Notes: generated by a model from the letters alone, not told the origin. A stretch of 60,493 nt of DNA from Clostridia bacterium (GCA_017516315.1 JAFXDE010000028.1:1-60493), one strand, 5' to 3'; shown: positions 44,420 to 53,372, counted from the stretch's first letter. Program-made: numbers and translations.

Positions 44420-45190
44420 CTATGCAAAATATCGAATCAGATACAGGACCAGCATATGCGCAGGGTAAAAGGCATAAAAGCCGTACTGCAAAACCCTGTT
44501 TTTTCCGAATCTTTTACTTCCGTAAAGCCAAATGGGAACAAGTGAAAGAACGGCAAAGCCCTGAGTAGGAATTTCGAGTGCTTTACCGAAAAGCTCAAAA
44601 GGTATGACCTGACCTTCGAAAAAGACGATATTGATAAGCACCATACCGATAAGCTGACAAAGCCATGCAAAGGGAAAATCCCGAAAAAGATAAAACATAA
44701 CCACCGTCATTACACCCAAAAATCCGTAATCCACGAAGCCGATAACAGATGCTGCAGTAATAAGCAAGAGCCACAGAAAGGAAAGAGCAATATTTTTTGC
44801 ACTTCTGTCCTTTTTCAGCCTGTCAATAACAATAATGGCCAAAAGACCAAGCAGCAGAGTAAACATTACATTCTGATGATAGGGGTTAAAGATACGGCTG
44901 GAGTAAAAAAGATTAAATGGTATCTCTGAAATAATACCGAAACTCAAAAGCCTTAAGGCATATTTTTTCACATCAGAGGTACGGCAGAAGCCTTCTGCGA
45001 TAAAAAAAGCGAAAATCGGAAAAGCAAGTCTGCCTATATAGGTCAGCCAGTCACCGAAAGACATATATGTAGCCCAGATATGGTCACAAAGCATCAGAAC
45101 CACAGCAATAAGCTGAAGCATTTCTTTTCTCAGTCCTCCGAATGGAAGCTTTACAAAAGGACTGTTACAGGGTAAAGGTTTTCCGTTCAT
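44420..45190 (-). CDS. TraX-family integral membrane protein
   Basis: 256 residues with about eight membrane helices. The TraX signature is visible: MLCDHIWATYM, YIGRLAFPIFAFFIAEGF, SEIPFNLFY, HQNVMFTLLLGLL and the late PAHMLVLYLIR. In F-plasmid conjugation TraX acetylates the pilin N-terminus, and chromosomal relatives in Firmicutes are presumed membrane acyltransferases acting on unknown targets. No conjugation genes are nearby. The ATG at 45190 follows GGCGGTGA. The hydrophobic family start is MLQLIAVVLM about 23 residues in, so a later start is possible. Confidence 0.88.
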   Translation of the reverse strand: MNGKPLPCNSPFVKLPFGGLRKEMLQLIAVVLMLCDHIWATYMSFGDWLTYIGRLAFPIFAFFIAEGFCRTSDVKKYALRLLSFGIISEIPFNLFYSSRIFNPYHQNVMFTLLLGLLAIIVIDRLKKDRSAKNIALSFLWLLLITAASVIGFVDYGFLGVMTVVMFYLFRDFPFAWLCQLIGMVLINIVFFEGQVIPFELFGKALEIPTQGFAVLSLVPIWLYGSKRFGKNRVLQYGFYAFYPAHMLVLYLIRYFA

Positions 45191-45220
45191 TTTTTCACCG
45201 CCTTTTTTCTTTACAGATTT

Positions 45221-45248
45221 ATTTTAGCATAATGAATAAATTTGTCAA
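45221..45248 (-). promoter_or_regulatory. sigma-A promoter of the TraX-family gene
   Basis: On the minus strand TTGACA (45248-45243), a 16-base spacer and TAAAAT (45226-45221). It is divergent from the promoter at 45308-45336. Confidence 0.65.
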
Positions 45249-45307
45249 TAGCTGCTCCGAAACTCTTTCCGTATCGCTCGTCCCCTCAATAAATTATATA
45301 TATTATA

Positions 45308-45336
45308 TTGAATTTTTATCAATTATATAGTATAAT
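45308..45336 (+). promoter_or_regulatory. sigma-A promoter of the phosphatase-YmdB-lipoprotein operon
   Basis: TTGAAT (45308-45313), a 17-base spacer and a perfect TATAAT (45331-45336). The leader is about 22 nt, with GGAG eight bases before ATG 45366. Confidence 0.82.
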
Positions 45337-45365
45337 GAAATGTATTATTTTCAGGAGATGAGCTT

Positions 45366-46082
45366 ATGAAAACCTACCGTATACATCTTATCAGACACGC
45401 TCTCACTAAGGACAACCTTGACGGCATTTATGCAGGCAGAACCGACTCTCCTCTTTGCGAAGAGGGTATCGTCCAGTTAAGGGATGCCAAGGATAAATAT
45501 ATCTATCCCGAAGTTGATTTCGTTTTTTCTTCACCCTTGAAACGCTGTACGGAAACCGCCGAAATTCTCTATCCCCATCTCAAGCCTATCGTTATGGACG
45601 GCCTTACGGAATATAACTTCGGTGAATTCGAGGGACAGACTGCCGAGGTGCTTCACGAAAAGCAGCCTCTCTTTGACAGATGGATAAGAGGTGAAGAGGG
45701 CATAAAGCCTCCCTTCGGCGAAAGCAATGCAGATTTCGCTAACAGAGTATGCTCTACCTTCGAAAAGATGGTAGACGGCATTATAAAGTCTGGTACCGAC
45801 TCCGTAGCTATCGTAACTCACGGCGGCGTTATCTCCACTATTCTTTCTAATTTCGGTATCCCCGAGGCAAGCGTAAGCCAATGGCTCACCCCCTCCTGCT
45901 GCGGATATACTCTCCTTGTTTCACATTTCTTATGGATGAGTGGTAAAAAGGTCGAGGTTATTAAGGAAATCCCCGAGAATCCCGACTCAGGCAAGGACGG
46001 AAACTACTATGACGGTTGGGATTACTATCCCGATGATGACGATTTCGACATAAGCGAATACCTGAACGACTTTAACAAATGA
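45366..46082 (+). CDS. histidine phosphatase family protein
   Basis: A 238-residue cytoplasmic member of the phosphoglycerate mutase/histidine phosphatase superfamily. The phospho-accepting His is in LIRHALTKDN (RHA in place of the usual RHG). The second Arg is in FSSPLKRCTETAE, the general acid Glu in TEYNFGEFEGQ and the second His in IVTHGGVIST. The first half of the family pattern GIYAGRTDSPLCEEG is complete. The last 40 residues are acidic (YYPDDDDFDISEYLND) and outside the conserved fold. It could act on a small phosphate ester such as alpha-ribazole phosphate or a sugar phosphate. It leads a three-gene operon with ymdB 14 bases downstream. Confidence 0.93.
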   Translation: MKTYRIHLIRHALTKDNLDGIYAGRTDSPLCEEGIVQLRDAKDKYIYPEVDFVFSSPLKRCTETAEILYPHLKPIVMDGLTEYNFGEFEGQTAEVLHEKQPLFDRWIRGEEGIKPPFGESNADFANRVCSTFEKMVDGIIKSGTDSVAIVTHGGVISTILSNFGIPEASVSQWLTPSCCGYTLLVSHFLWMSGKKVEVIKEIPENPDSGKDGNYYDGWDYYPDDDDFDISEYLNDFNK

Positions 46083-46096
46083 CAGGAAGAGGAAAT

Positions 46097-46870
46097 ATGA
46101 ATATTCTCGTTTTAGGGGATGTGGTCAGCGGCATCGGCTGTGACTTCATAAGAAAAAAGCTCCCCGCCTTCAAAAAGCTTAAAAACATAGACCTGTGTAT
46201 CGCAAACGGTGAAAACTCTGCTACGGGCAACGGTATTACCCCCGACTCTGCGGAGCATCTTTTCGTAAGCGGTGTAGACCTTATCACCACGGGCAACCAT
46301 GTTTTCAGAAGAAAAGAAATCTATGATTATTTAGACGAAAACGAATTTATCCTGAGACCCTATAACCTTTCTCCTTCTGCACCCGGCAGGGGTGTGGCTG
46401 TGATTGACACGGGAAGATACTCCGTAGCTGTGATTAACCTTATGGGTAATATGTTCAGCGACAGCTGTGATAACAGCTTCCGTGCCGCAGACAAGGCTGT
46501 AAAGGAAGCGAAGGAAAAAACCAATATCATCCTCGTTGACCTTCACGCTGAAGCCACTAGCGAAAAGAAAGCTATGGGATTTTATCTTGACGGCAGAGTA
46601 TCGGCCCTTTTCGGTACCCACACCCATGTGCTTACTGCCGATGAAAGAGTTCTCCCCGGCGGTACGGGCTATATTACCGACATCGGTATGTGCGGTGTAA
46701 AGGAAAGCGTTTTAGGAGTGGACAAGGATATAGTTATCTCCAAATTTCTCACCGGCATGCCCGTACGCTTCGACGCTGCCCACGGTGACTGTATGATTAA
46801 CGGCTGTATTTTTACCGTAGACGAAAAAACAGGCAGATGCCTTTCGGCAGAAAGAGTATGCTTTGAGTAA
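46097..46870 (+). CDS. ymdB: YmdB-family metallophosphoesterase (2',3'-cyclic nucleotide phosphodiesterase type)
   Basis: A 257-residue enzyme of the TIGR00282/YmdB family. Metal-binding motifs are VLGDVVSGIG (Asp), IANGENSATGNGI (Glu-Asn), TTGNHVFRRKE (Asn-His), LVDLHAEATSEK and FGTHTHVLTADE (His-x-His). The Bacillus protein hydrolyses cyclic nucleotides and controls the switch between biofilm and motile states; that role here is by homology only. GGAAGAGG lies just before the ATG at 46097, which I prefer to an ATG overlapping the preceding gene. In many Bacillota ymdB follows rny; here it sits with a histidine phosphatase. Confidence 0.92.
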   Translation: MNILVLGDVVSGIGCDFIRKKLPAFKKLKNIDLCIANGENSATGNGITPDSAEHLFVSGVDLITTGNHVFRRKEIYDYLDENEFILRPYNLSPSAPGRGVAVIDTGRYSVAVINLMGNMFSDSCDNSFRAADKAVKEAKEKTNIILVDLHAEATSEKKAMGFYLDGRVSALFGTHTHVLTADERVLPGGTGYITDIGMCGVKESVLGVDKDIVISKFLTGMPVRFDAAHGDCMINGCIFTVDEKTGRCLSAERVCFE

Positions 46871-46882
46871 GAGGTGAAGACA

Positions 46883-48403
46883 TTGAAAAAAACTATCAGT
46901 ATTTTTATCTGCATTTTAATAGCCTTCTGCATCTTCTCCGCCTGTAAAAAAAATGAGAACGAGCCTGTACAGGAAACTACTGCCGAAGCAGAAACCACAG
47001 CTTTACCCGCAGCAGAAAAAAGCATAACTCTCGGCTATTTCGAGAGCAAGGGCTTCAATCCCTACAAAACAGACAGTCCTCTTAACAGAAATCTGCTTAC
47101 CCTCATTTATGACAGTCTTTTCATCGTCGAGGACGGCTATACCGTATCGCCTCTTATCGCCGAAAGCTTTACTAACGACGGTAACCTGCTTACCGTCACC
47201 ATAAAGGACGAGCTGTATTTTTCCGACGGAAGCCTCGTAGACCCGTCAGATGTGGTTTACTCCTTCAATATGGCAAAGGACAATTCATTTTACGGAAAAA
47301 GACTCTCAAATGTAAAATCTGCCACCGCATCGGATACTTCCGTTCTTTTCACTCTCGGTAAGGAGGATATTTTTGCCGAGGGCTGTCTTACCTTTCCCAT
47401 AATAAGAGCTGGTGACGGCGGAGAAAAAACTCCCGTGGGAAGCGGAAGATATATCCTTAAGAAAAAAGACGGTGCCTATTTCCTGAAGGCCAACGAAACC
47501 ACTACGAGAAAAGAGGAAATGTCTACCGACAGAATAAGCCTCGTTCCCGTAAGCGCCGACGAGGGTGAGCTTTATCTTCTCCAAACAGGCGACCTTTCCT
47601 ATTTCTTTGACGATTTAAGCGACGGAGAATACACAAAAATAGGCGCAAATATGGTTAAAATGCCTCTTAATAATCTGGTCTTTCTATCCTTTAACAGCGA
47701 AGGCGCCTTCGCCGATGAAAGTCTTAAGGAGGCTGTTAATCTCGCTATCGACAGGACGGGGCTTTGCGATAAAATTTACGAGGGTATGTACCGTAAAACC
47801 AAAAGCGTTTTCAATCCGGACTGGTATGCCGCCTCTTCCGTTTCCGTCAGCGAAAACCCCTACAGCCTAAAGGACGCTGAAAGCATTCTCGAAAAAAACG
47901 GTTACATTTATGCTTATTCATATAACGCCTACCGTTCAAAGAATTTCGAATTCTTAAAGCTCAGGCTTCTCGTATGCAGTGACACCGAGGCTAAGGCTTC
48001 TCTTGCCAAGGAGATTAAAAAAGCTCTGGAAGGCATCGGAATCGGTGTAGAGCTTTACGAAAAGGAATACAGCGAATACATCAGCAGTCTAAAAAGCGGA
48101 GATTTCGACCTTTATATAGGCGAAATCAAGCTTTCTCCGAATATGTCTCTTTCGCCCTTCTTCTCATCGGGCGGAAGCGCAAGCTACGGAATAGATACTA
48201 AAAGTGTAGCAGCCAAGGCTTATTTCGATTTTACTGAGGGCGCTATAGATATTTCTACCTTTGTCCAGGTCTTTGACAGCGCTCTGCCCTTTATACCTCT
48301 GTGCTACCGCGACGGCATGGCTTACTACTCCCGTGAGCTTTCCTACGAAGGAAATGTAAACGAATACGAGCCCTTTAAGAATGTGTACAGCTGGGAAGCG
48401 TAA
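46883..48403 (+). CDS. family 5 solute-binding lipoprotein (oligopeptide/dipeptide type)
   Basis: About 506 residues. A lipoprotein signal peptide ends at the lipobox IFSAC, with Cys near residue 22, followed by a Glu/Thr-rich linker. The mature part matches SBP_bac_5: NRNLLTLIYDSLFI, LYFSDGSLVDPSDVVYSF, ESLKEAVNLAIDRTGLCDKIY and SLKSGDFDLYIGEIKLSP. Such proteins deliver peptides, nickel or sugars to ABC importers. The best-spaced start is a TTG at 46883, six bases after GAGGTG; the GTG at 46874 overlaps that site. No permease or ATPase genes follow, so this is an orphan binding protein that must pair with a distant importer or serve in signalling. Confidence 0.9.
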   Translation: MKKTISIFICILIAFCIFSACKKNENEPVQETTAEAETTALPAAEKSITLGYFESKGFNPYKTDSPLNRNLLTLIYDSLFIVEDGYTVSPLIAESFTNDGNLLTVTIKDELYFSDGSLVDPSDVVYSFNMAKDNSFYGKRLSNVKSATASDTSVLFTLGKEDIFAEGCLTFPIIRAGDGGEKTPVGSGRYILKKKDGAYFLKANETTTRKEEMSTDRISLVPVSADEGELYLLQTGDLSYFFDDLSDGEYTKIGANMVKMPLNNLVFLSFNSEGAFADESLKEAVNLAIDRTGLCDKIYEGMYRKTKSVFNPDWYAASSVSVSENPYSLKDAESILEKNGYIYAYSYNAYRSKNFEFLKLRLLVCSDTEAKASLAKEIKKALEGIGIGVELYEKEYSEYISSLKSGDFDLYIGEIKLSPNMSLSPFFSSGGSASYGIDTKSVAAKAYFDFTEGAIDISTFVQVFDSALPFIPLCYRDGMAYYSRELSYEGNVNEYEPFKNVYSWEA

Positions 48404-48408
48404 AATGA

Positions 48409-48681
48409 ATGCAAAGTGCAAAATGCAAAATAAAGGGTCACTTCGTTCCGGATTATAGCCGTGTAAGATTACAATACAAATTTATCTTTACACCGCCAAA
48501 CTGCTTTTTACAATAAAAAAGATTAAAATTTACTCTTTACCTTTTACTACGCACTTTTCTCTGCGGAGATAACTCTAAAATATTATACCGTGATAAATCC
48601 GCGACCGACATTTTGAATTTTGCATTTTGAATTTTGCATTTACTGTGGCGACCACAATTTTGCATTTTGCATTCTGCATTT
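48409..48681. repeat. ATGCAAA-type inverted repeat element (copy 1)
   Basis: Left arm 48409-48434 is a run of ATGCAAA/GTGCAAA units; right arms at 48611-48651 and 48656-48681 are runs of the complement (TTTTGCAT, TTTTGAAT, TTCTGCAT). About 180 bases without a gene lie between. The left arm starts 6 bases after the stop codon at 48403; the right arm ends 20 bases before the recG start and just before its ribosome site. The arms can fold into a long AT-rich stem in the transcript. Confidence 0.7.
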
Positions 48682-48700
48682 AAAAGAAGGGAGGATAAAA

Positions 48701-50731
48701 ATGATACCTGTTCAGTTTATCAAGGGAGTAGGCGAAAAAAGAGCTGCCCTTTTAAAAAAGCTCGGTATAGAAACACTTTACGACTTAGTGCATTTTTATC
48801 CCCGTTCCTACATCGACTTTACCTCCCTTACTCCTATCTGTAAGCTCCTTCCCGACAGCATCGGCTGTTTTTCCGCCGTGGTGGGCTATGACCCCGTAGA
48901 GCATCAGATAAGAAAAGGTATGACCGTTTACAAAACTCTCGTAACCGACGGCGAGGCGGGAGTGCATATAACTATATTCAATAACCGCTTTCTCGCCGAA
49001 AAAATGAAGCAGGGCGAGGAATATGTTTTCTACGGTAAGGTTACCGTAAGCCGCGGCTCCCTCGAAATGACCAACCCTATCGTAGAGCCCTTCACCGAGG
49101 GTATGACTATGATGCCCGTCTATCCTCTTACGGCAGGCCTTACATCAAACATTTTAACCAGGATTATAAATAACGCTCTTCCTGTCTATATGGAGAAAAA
49201 GGAAAGAGATTATCTGCCCGACAGCGTAAGGAAAGAGCATTCTCTTTGCCACGAAAGCTTCGCACTGAAAAACATTCACTTTCCGAAAAGCAGAGCTGAA
49301 TATGAAATAGCACGGAAAAGGCTTATTTTCGAGGAGCTGTTTATCCTCCAGGCAGGAATGAAAATGCTGCGCAAAAGAAACCGCAAGCAGACCTCGGGCA
49401 TAATAGAAAAGGATTACAGTAAGGAATTCATAGCCACTCTCCCCTTTACTCTTACCTCTGCACAGCAAAGAGTAATCGATGAGGCGGTAAAAGATATGCA
49501 GAAAAGCGTACCTATGAACCGACTCGTTCAGGGAGATGTAGGCTCAGGCAAAACCGTAATCGCCTGCTGTCTTACCTATGTCGCGGCTAAAAACGGTCTG
49601 CAGAGTGCTTTTATGGCACCTACGGAAATTTTGGCAAGACAGCACTTTGAGACCGTAAAAAAGCTCACGGAAAGCACGGGAATAACCGTCGACCTTTTAG
49701 TCGGCTCCCTTACTCCGAAAAAGAAAAAAGAAGTAAAGGAAAGACTCGCCGAGGGTAAAACCGACATTATTGTCGGCACTCATGCCCTCATTACCGAGGA
49801 TACTCTTTTCAGCCGTCTCGGTCTCATCGTCACTGATGAGCAGCACCGCTTCGGTGTAAATCAGAGAGGCTCACTGTCCCGTAAGGGAAGCAGTCCCCAT
49901 ACTCTCGTTATGAGTGCCACACCCATTCCGCGTACCCTTTCACTTATCATTTACGGAGACCTTGATTTATCCGTTATCGATGAATTACCTAAGGGCAGGC
50001 AGAAAATTTCCACCTATGCCGTGGATACCTCCTACCGTCAGCGCCTTTACTCCTTCATAAAAAAGCATCTGGATATGGGTCTTCAGGCTTACATTGTCTG
50101 TCCCGCTGTCGAGGAGGGTGACAGTGACCTTGCCGCCGCCACGGAATATACCGAAAGGCTTAAAAACGAGGTTTTCCGCGACTACAGCGTAGGCCTTCTC
50201 CACGGAAAAATGAAAGCCAAGGAAAAGGAAAAGGTAATGGAAAGCTTCTCAAGGGGCGAAACAGGACTTTTAGTCGCCACTACCGTAATAGAGGTAGGTG
50301 TCGATGTGCCTAATTCTGTGATAATGGTTATCGAAAATGCCGAGCGCTTCGGTCTGTCACAGCTTCATCAGCTTCGCGGACGGGTAGGCAGAGGCACGGA
50401 AAAATCCTACTGTGTTCTCGTAAGCGATGCGGAAACACAAGCAGCTAAAGCAAGACTCGAAATAATGTGTAAAACCTCCGACGGCTTCCGTATAGCCGAC
50501 AAGGATCTCGAGCTTCGCGGACCCGGTGACTTTTTCGGCTCGAGACAGCACGGTCTACCCGATTTAAAAATAGCCGATCTTACGGAAAATATGGACATCG
50601 TAAGAGAAAGCAGGCAGGCCTGCGAAAATCTTTTCAGAGACGATCCCGACCTGAAAAAAGAAGAAAACCTAGGTGTAAGACAGGGCATAGCACGGCTCTT
50701 CACCTCACAGAAATATATTACCTTTAACTGA
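48701..50731 (+). CDS. recG: ATP-dependent DNA helicase RecG
   Basis: A 676-residue helicase that remodels stalled forks and Holliday junctions. The N-terminal wedge (OB-fold) domain covers about residues 1-230, including FIKGVGEKRAALLKKLG. Helicase motifs are VQGDVGSGKTVIA (Walker A), VGTHALI, VTDEQHRFGVNQR (DEQH), MSATPIPRTL, LLHGKMKAKEKE, TTVIEVGVDVPN and QLRGRVGRG. The ATG at 48701 has GGGAGGA upstream. In-frame codons further upstream fall in the ATGCAAA repeat and are not part of the protein. Confidence 0.98.
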   Translation: MIPVQFIKGVGEKRAALLKKLGIETLYDLVHFYPRSYIDFTSLTPICKLLPDSIGCFSAVVGYDPVEHQIRKGMTVYKTLVTDGEAGVHITIFNNRFLAEKMKQGEEYVFYGKVTVSRGSLEMTNPIVEPFTEGMTMMPVYPLTAGLTSNILTRIINNALPVYMEKKERDYLPDSVRKEHSLCHESFALKNIHFPKSRAEYEIARKRLIFEELFILQAGMKMLRKRNRKQTSGIIEKDYSKEFIATLPFTLTSAQQRVIDEAVKDMQKSVPMNRLVQGDVGSGKTVIACCLTYVAAKNGLQSAFMAPTEILARQHFETVKKLTESTGITVDLLVGSLTPKKKKEVKERLAEGKTDIIVGTHALITEDTLFSRLGLIVTDEQHRFGVNQRGSLSRKGSSPHTLVMSATPIPRTLSLIIYGDLDLSVIDELPKGRQKISTYAVDTSYRQRLYSFIKKHLDMGLQAYIVCPAVEEGDSDLAAATEYTERLKNEVFRDYSVGLLHGKMKAKEKEKVMESFSRGETGLLVATTVIEVGVDVPNSVIMVIENAERFGLSQLHQLRGRVGRGTEKSYCVLVSDAETQAAKARLEIMCKTSDGFRIADKDLELRGPGDFFGSRQHGLPDLKIADLTENMDIVRESRQACENLFRDDPDLKKEENLGVRQGIARLFTSQKYITFN

Positions 50732-50752
50732 AACAGAAAGGAAAATACGATT

Positions 50753-51217
50753 ATGAAAAAAATAGCCAGCTTTACAATCGACCATACTATCTTACCTAAG
50801 GGTATGTATCTTTCCAGAAGGGATATGAATACCGTAACCTATGACATCCGCTGTCGCCGTCCCAATGTGGAGGAGGTTATGGAAAACGGCTCAATTCATA
50901 CTATTGAGCATCTTTTCGCCACCTTTGTCAGAAACAGCGAGTTCTCCGATAAAATCATCTATTTCGGACCTATGGGATGCCGTACAGGCTTTTATTTCAT
51001 CACAGCCGACACCCTTTCCGAGGCTGATGCCATAAGCCTTACCGCAGCTGCTCTCTCCTTCTGTGCCCAATTCGAGGGCGAGGTACCCGGTGTCTCAGCT
51101 GAGGAATGCGGAAACTACCGTGACCATAATCTTCCCTTGGCAAAAAAGGAAGCTGCCGAAATGGTAAAGGTGCTCGAGGTCTGGACAAAGGAAAAACTTG
51201 CTTATCCCACTAAATAA
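50753..51217 (+). CDS. luxS: S-ribosylhomocysteine lyase
   Basis: A 154-residue enzyme that splits S-ribosylhomocysteine into homocysteine and the autoinducer-2 precursor DPD, recycling the methyl cycle. The metal site is HTIEHLFATFVRN (two His) and the later Cys in ECGNYRDHNL. MGCRTGFYF includes the second functional Cys, and FTIDHTILPKGMY gives the N-terminal substrate-binding block. It starts 21 bases after recG with an AAAGGA ribosome site, so it may be co-transcribed. Presence of luxS does not by itself prove quorum sensing. Confidence 0.98.
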   Translation: MKKIASFTIDHTILPKGMYLSRRDMNTVTYDIRCRRPNVEEVMENGSIHTIEHLFATFVRNSEFSDKIIYFGPMGCRTGFYFITADTLSEADAISLTAAALSFCAQFEGEVPGVSAEECGNYRDHNLPLAKKEAAEMVKVLEVWTKEKLAYPTK

Positions 51218-51225
51218 ACGAAGTC

Positions 51226-51254
51226 TTGAAATAAAAACGGCTTTATGGTAGAAT
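51226..51254 (+). promoter_or_regulatory. sigma-A promoter of the M23 peptidase gene
   Basis: TTGAAA (51226-51231), a 17-base spacer and TAGAAT (51249-51254). A GGCTTTAT/ATAAAGCC inverted repeat (51239-51246 with 51273-51280) overlaps the promoter, and a CTCTCCTT/AAGGAGAC hairpin lies in the leader. The leader is about 100 nt. Confidence 0.65.
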
Positions 51255-51365
51255 GAATAAATGTTATGAAAGATAAAGCCTTTCACTGAGTCCCCCTCTC
51301 CTTAAAGGAGACTTAACGGACACTGCGAAAGGTTCTTCTGACCTATAGGAAAGTGAGGTGAAACC

Positions 51366-53339
51366 GTGGAAAGCAATAAGGAACGCTTCAAAAAAGAGCT
51401 TTCGGATACCGTATCCTTTAATCTTAACGACGCATACTTTCTCGATGACGATGTCCCCTATTCACCCTTCAGCGGTGAGGAGGCAGCAGAGATTATCCTT
51501 CCCGTGGAGGAAGAATCACCTGCAGCTATTATAAGCCAGACCGAAAGCCCCGAAAAAAGTCCGCTTACGAAAAAAAGCCTACCCGAAAAAAGGGTAAAGC
51601 TCTCCGATTTTGATATTACATCCGTTATTTATACGGCGGGAGATAAAATCGAATATGTGGGCGAGGAAACAATAAAGCTTTTCAAATATATTATCTCTAA
51701 GGTTTCACCCCTGTTCGTTATACCCTGGCTTCTTATAAGCAATCTTGCCTCAGCCTTATGGAAAAAAACGAGACAGCTTCCTGAAAAAATCAATCTGAGC
51801 TTTAATGACGATATAAAGAGAATAGCTCTCGAAATAAAGGCAATCTCAAACGCCGCCAGGGCGGTAAAGAAAAAGAAAAGGCTCGTCTTTGTGAAGGCTA
51901 TGGCAAAGTATTTCCTTATGTCCTTCAGAAGACATAATCATTTCTGGAAAACCCTCTTTAATATCGCTCTTCCCCTGGGAACCTGCTTTATTATTCTGCT
52001 TACGGGCAAGGCTCTGTCCAAGGACAGCACCTTCGCTCTGGAGGTTATTTATAACGGCAGCTCCTTAGGATATATCGAAAATACGGATACCTTCGAAAAG
52101 GGCAGAAGCCAGGCTCTTGCTCTTCTCTCCTCTTCGCAGGAAAGCGACACCGTAAAGCTGAATACACAGCCTCAGTATAAATTCAGCAGAGTAAAAATTA
52201 ACGAGCTTAGTAATGCTCAGATGATAAGTGAAGGTATTATCTCAAAAAGCGGCGAAAGCTATGTCCGCGCCTGCGGTGTTTACATCAACGGCGAATTCAT
52301 CTGCGCCGTTAAAAATGAATCCGACGCTGTAGCAGTTTTCTCTAAAATTCTCGCTCCCTACGAGGCCAAGGCCGAGGAAGGCACTATGGTAAGCTTCGTA
52401 GAAGAGATAGAATATATCCAGGGCTACTATAAAGAAAACAGCGACCTTATCTGGGACACTACAAAGCTCCAGGATATGCTCTCCGGGCCGAAGTCCGAGG
52501 CAAAATACCATCGTGTAAGGAAGGGTGACACTCAGGCATCAGTAGCCAAGCAGTACGGTCTTACCCGTAAACAGCTCCGCGCCCTTAACCCCGGCAAGGA
52601 TTTCTCTGACTTTTCCTCCATAAAAAGGCTTCTCGTAGCCGAAGAGGAAAGCTATGTCAGAGTCAAGGTTATGAAAACACGCACACGAAAGGTCTCCATC
52701 CCCTACGAAACTATCGAAAAGCAAAGCTCCTCTCTGGCTAAGGGTACTAAGAAAACCTCACAGAACGGTGCTTACGGACAGAAGGTTATCACTGAGCTTG
52801 TCACCTATATCAACGGTGAAATCTCCTACACCTCCTTCCTTTCGGAAAAGGTGACGAAGAATCCCGTTAACAAGATAGTTCTTATCGGTACCAAAACCTA
52901 TTCCTCCCCCGTCTACGGCGGTGCGGTAACCTCACGGGGCTTCACCTGGCCTACCCGCGGTGCTTACAGTATTTCCTCACGCTACGGCTACAGAAATCCC
53001 GGCATTTCCGGCTGGGGCTTCCACGGAGGTATAGACATTATCCGTTACGGCGGCTCCTCGGGCATTCCCGTAGTAGCTTCTGCCTCAGGTACGGTAGTAA
53101 CAGCCTACAGCGGCTGGTCAGGCTACGGACACACGGTAGTCATCAACCACGGAAACGGCTTCACCACCCGTTATGCACACATGCAGCCCGGCTCAATCTG
53201 TGTAAGAGCAGGACAGTATGTATATCAAGGTCAGCAGATAGGACGTATAGGCTCTACAGGTAACTCCACCGGTCCTCACCTTCATTTCGAGGTGCTCGTT
53301 TACGGCCGAAAGGTTAATCCGCTGAACTACGTCAGATAA
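51366..53339 (+). CDS. membrane-anchored LysM/G5/M23 cell-wall endopeptidase
   Basis: 657 residues from a GTG start behind GAGGTG. The first 190 or so residues are charged and probably cytoplasmic, with an amphipathic or hydrophobic patch near 113-135 (PLFVIPWLLISNL). A membrane helix lies near 195-214 (LFNIALPLGTCFIILL). Outside are a spacer, a LysM domain (about 380-425, RVRKGDTQASVAKQYGLT), a G5 domain (about 438-510) and the M23 peptidase (about 529-657). The zinc site uses HGGID and HLHFE, with YAHM between. M23 enzymes cut peptidoglycan cross-bridges. A long cytoplasmic head is unusual in this class and could couple the enzyme to division or signalling proteins. Confidence 0.93.
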   Translation: MESNKERFKKELSDTVSFNLNDAYFLDDDVPYSPFSGEEAAEIILPVEEESPAAIISQTESPEKSPLTKKSLPEKRVKLSDFDITSVIYTAGDKIEYVGEETIKLFKYIISKVSPLFVIPWLLISNLASALWKKTRQLPEKINLSFNDDIKRIALEIKAISNAARAVKKKKRLVFVKAMAKYFLMSFRRHNHFWKTLFNIALPLGTCFIILLTGKALSKDSTFALEVIYNGSSLGYIENTDTFEKGRSQALALLSSSQESDTVKLNTQPQYKFSRVKINELSNAQMISEGIISKSGESYVRACGVYINGEFICAVKNESDAVAVFSKILAPYEAKAEEGTMVSFVEEIEYIQGYYKENSDLIWDTTKLQDMLSGPKSEAKYHRVRKGDTQASVAKQYGLTRKQLRALNPGKDFSDFSSIKRLLVAEEESYVRVKVMKTRTRKVSIPYETIEKQSSSLAKGTKKTSQNGAYGQKVITELVTYINGEISYTSFLSEKVTKNPVNKIVLIGTKTYSSPVYGGAVTSRGFTWPTRGAYSISSRYGYRNPGISGWGFHGGIDIIRYGGSSGIPVVASASGTVVTAYSGWSGYGHTVVINHGNGFTTRYAHMQPGSICVRAGQYVYQGQQIGRIGSTGNSTGPHLHFEVLVYGRKVNPLNYVR

Positions 53340-53372
53340 ATGCAAAGTGCAAAATGCAAAATGCAAAGTGGC
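53340..53372 (+). repeat. ATGCAAA-type short repeats after the M23 stop codon
   Basis: Four units of the TGCAAA type begin at the base after the stop codon. No complementary arm is evident close by, so this is a half element compared with the copies at 48.4 and 56.0 kb. The nearest complementary unit is an isolated ATTCTGCATTT at 54442-54452, directly after the antiporter stop codon. Confidence 0.65.

Noticed and set aside
44420-45190. conjugative element marked by TraX
   Set aside because: Chromosomal TraX-family proteins are common in Firmicutes and no relaxase, coupling protein or integrase is nearby.
48620-48700. N-terminal extension of RecG
   Set aside because: The extra codons are translated ATGCAAA repeats; the true start has a GGGAGGA ribosome site at 48701.
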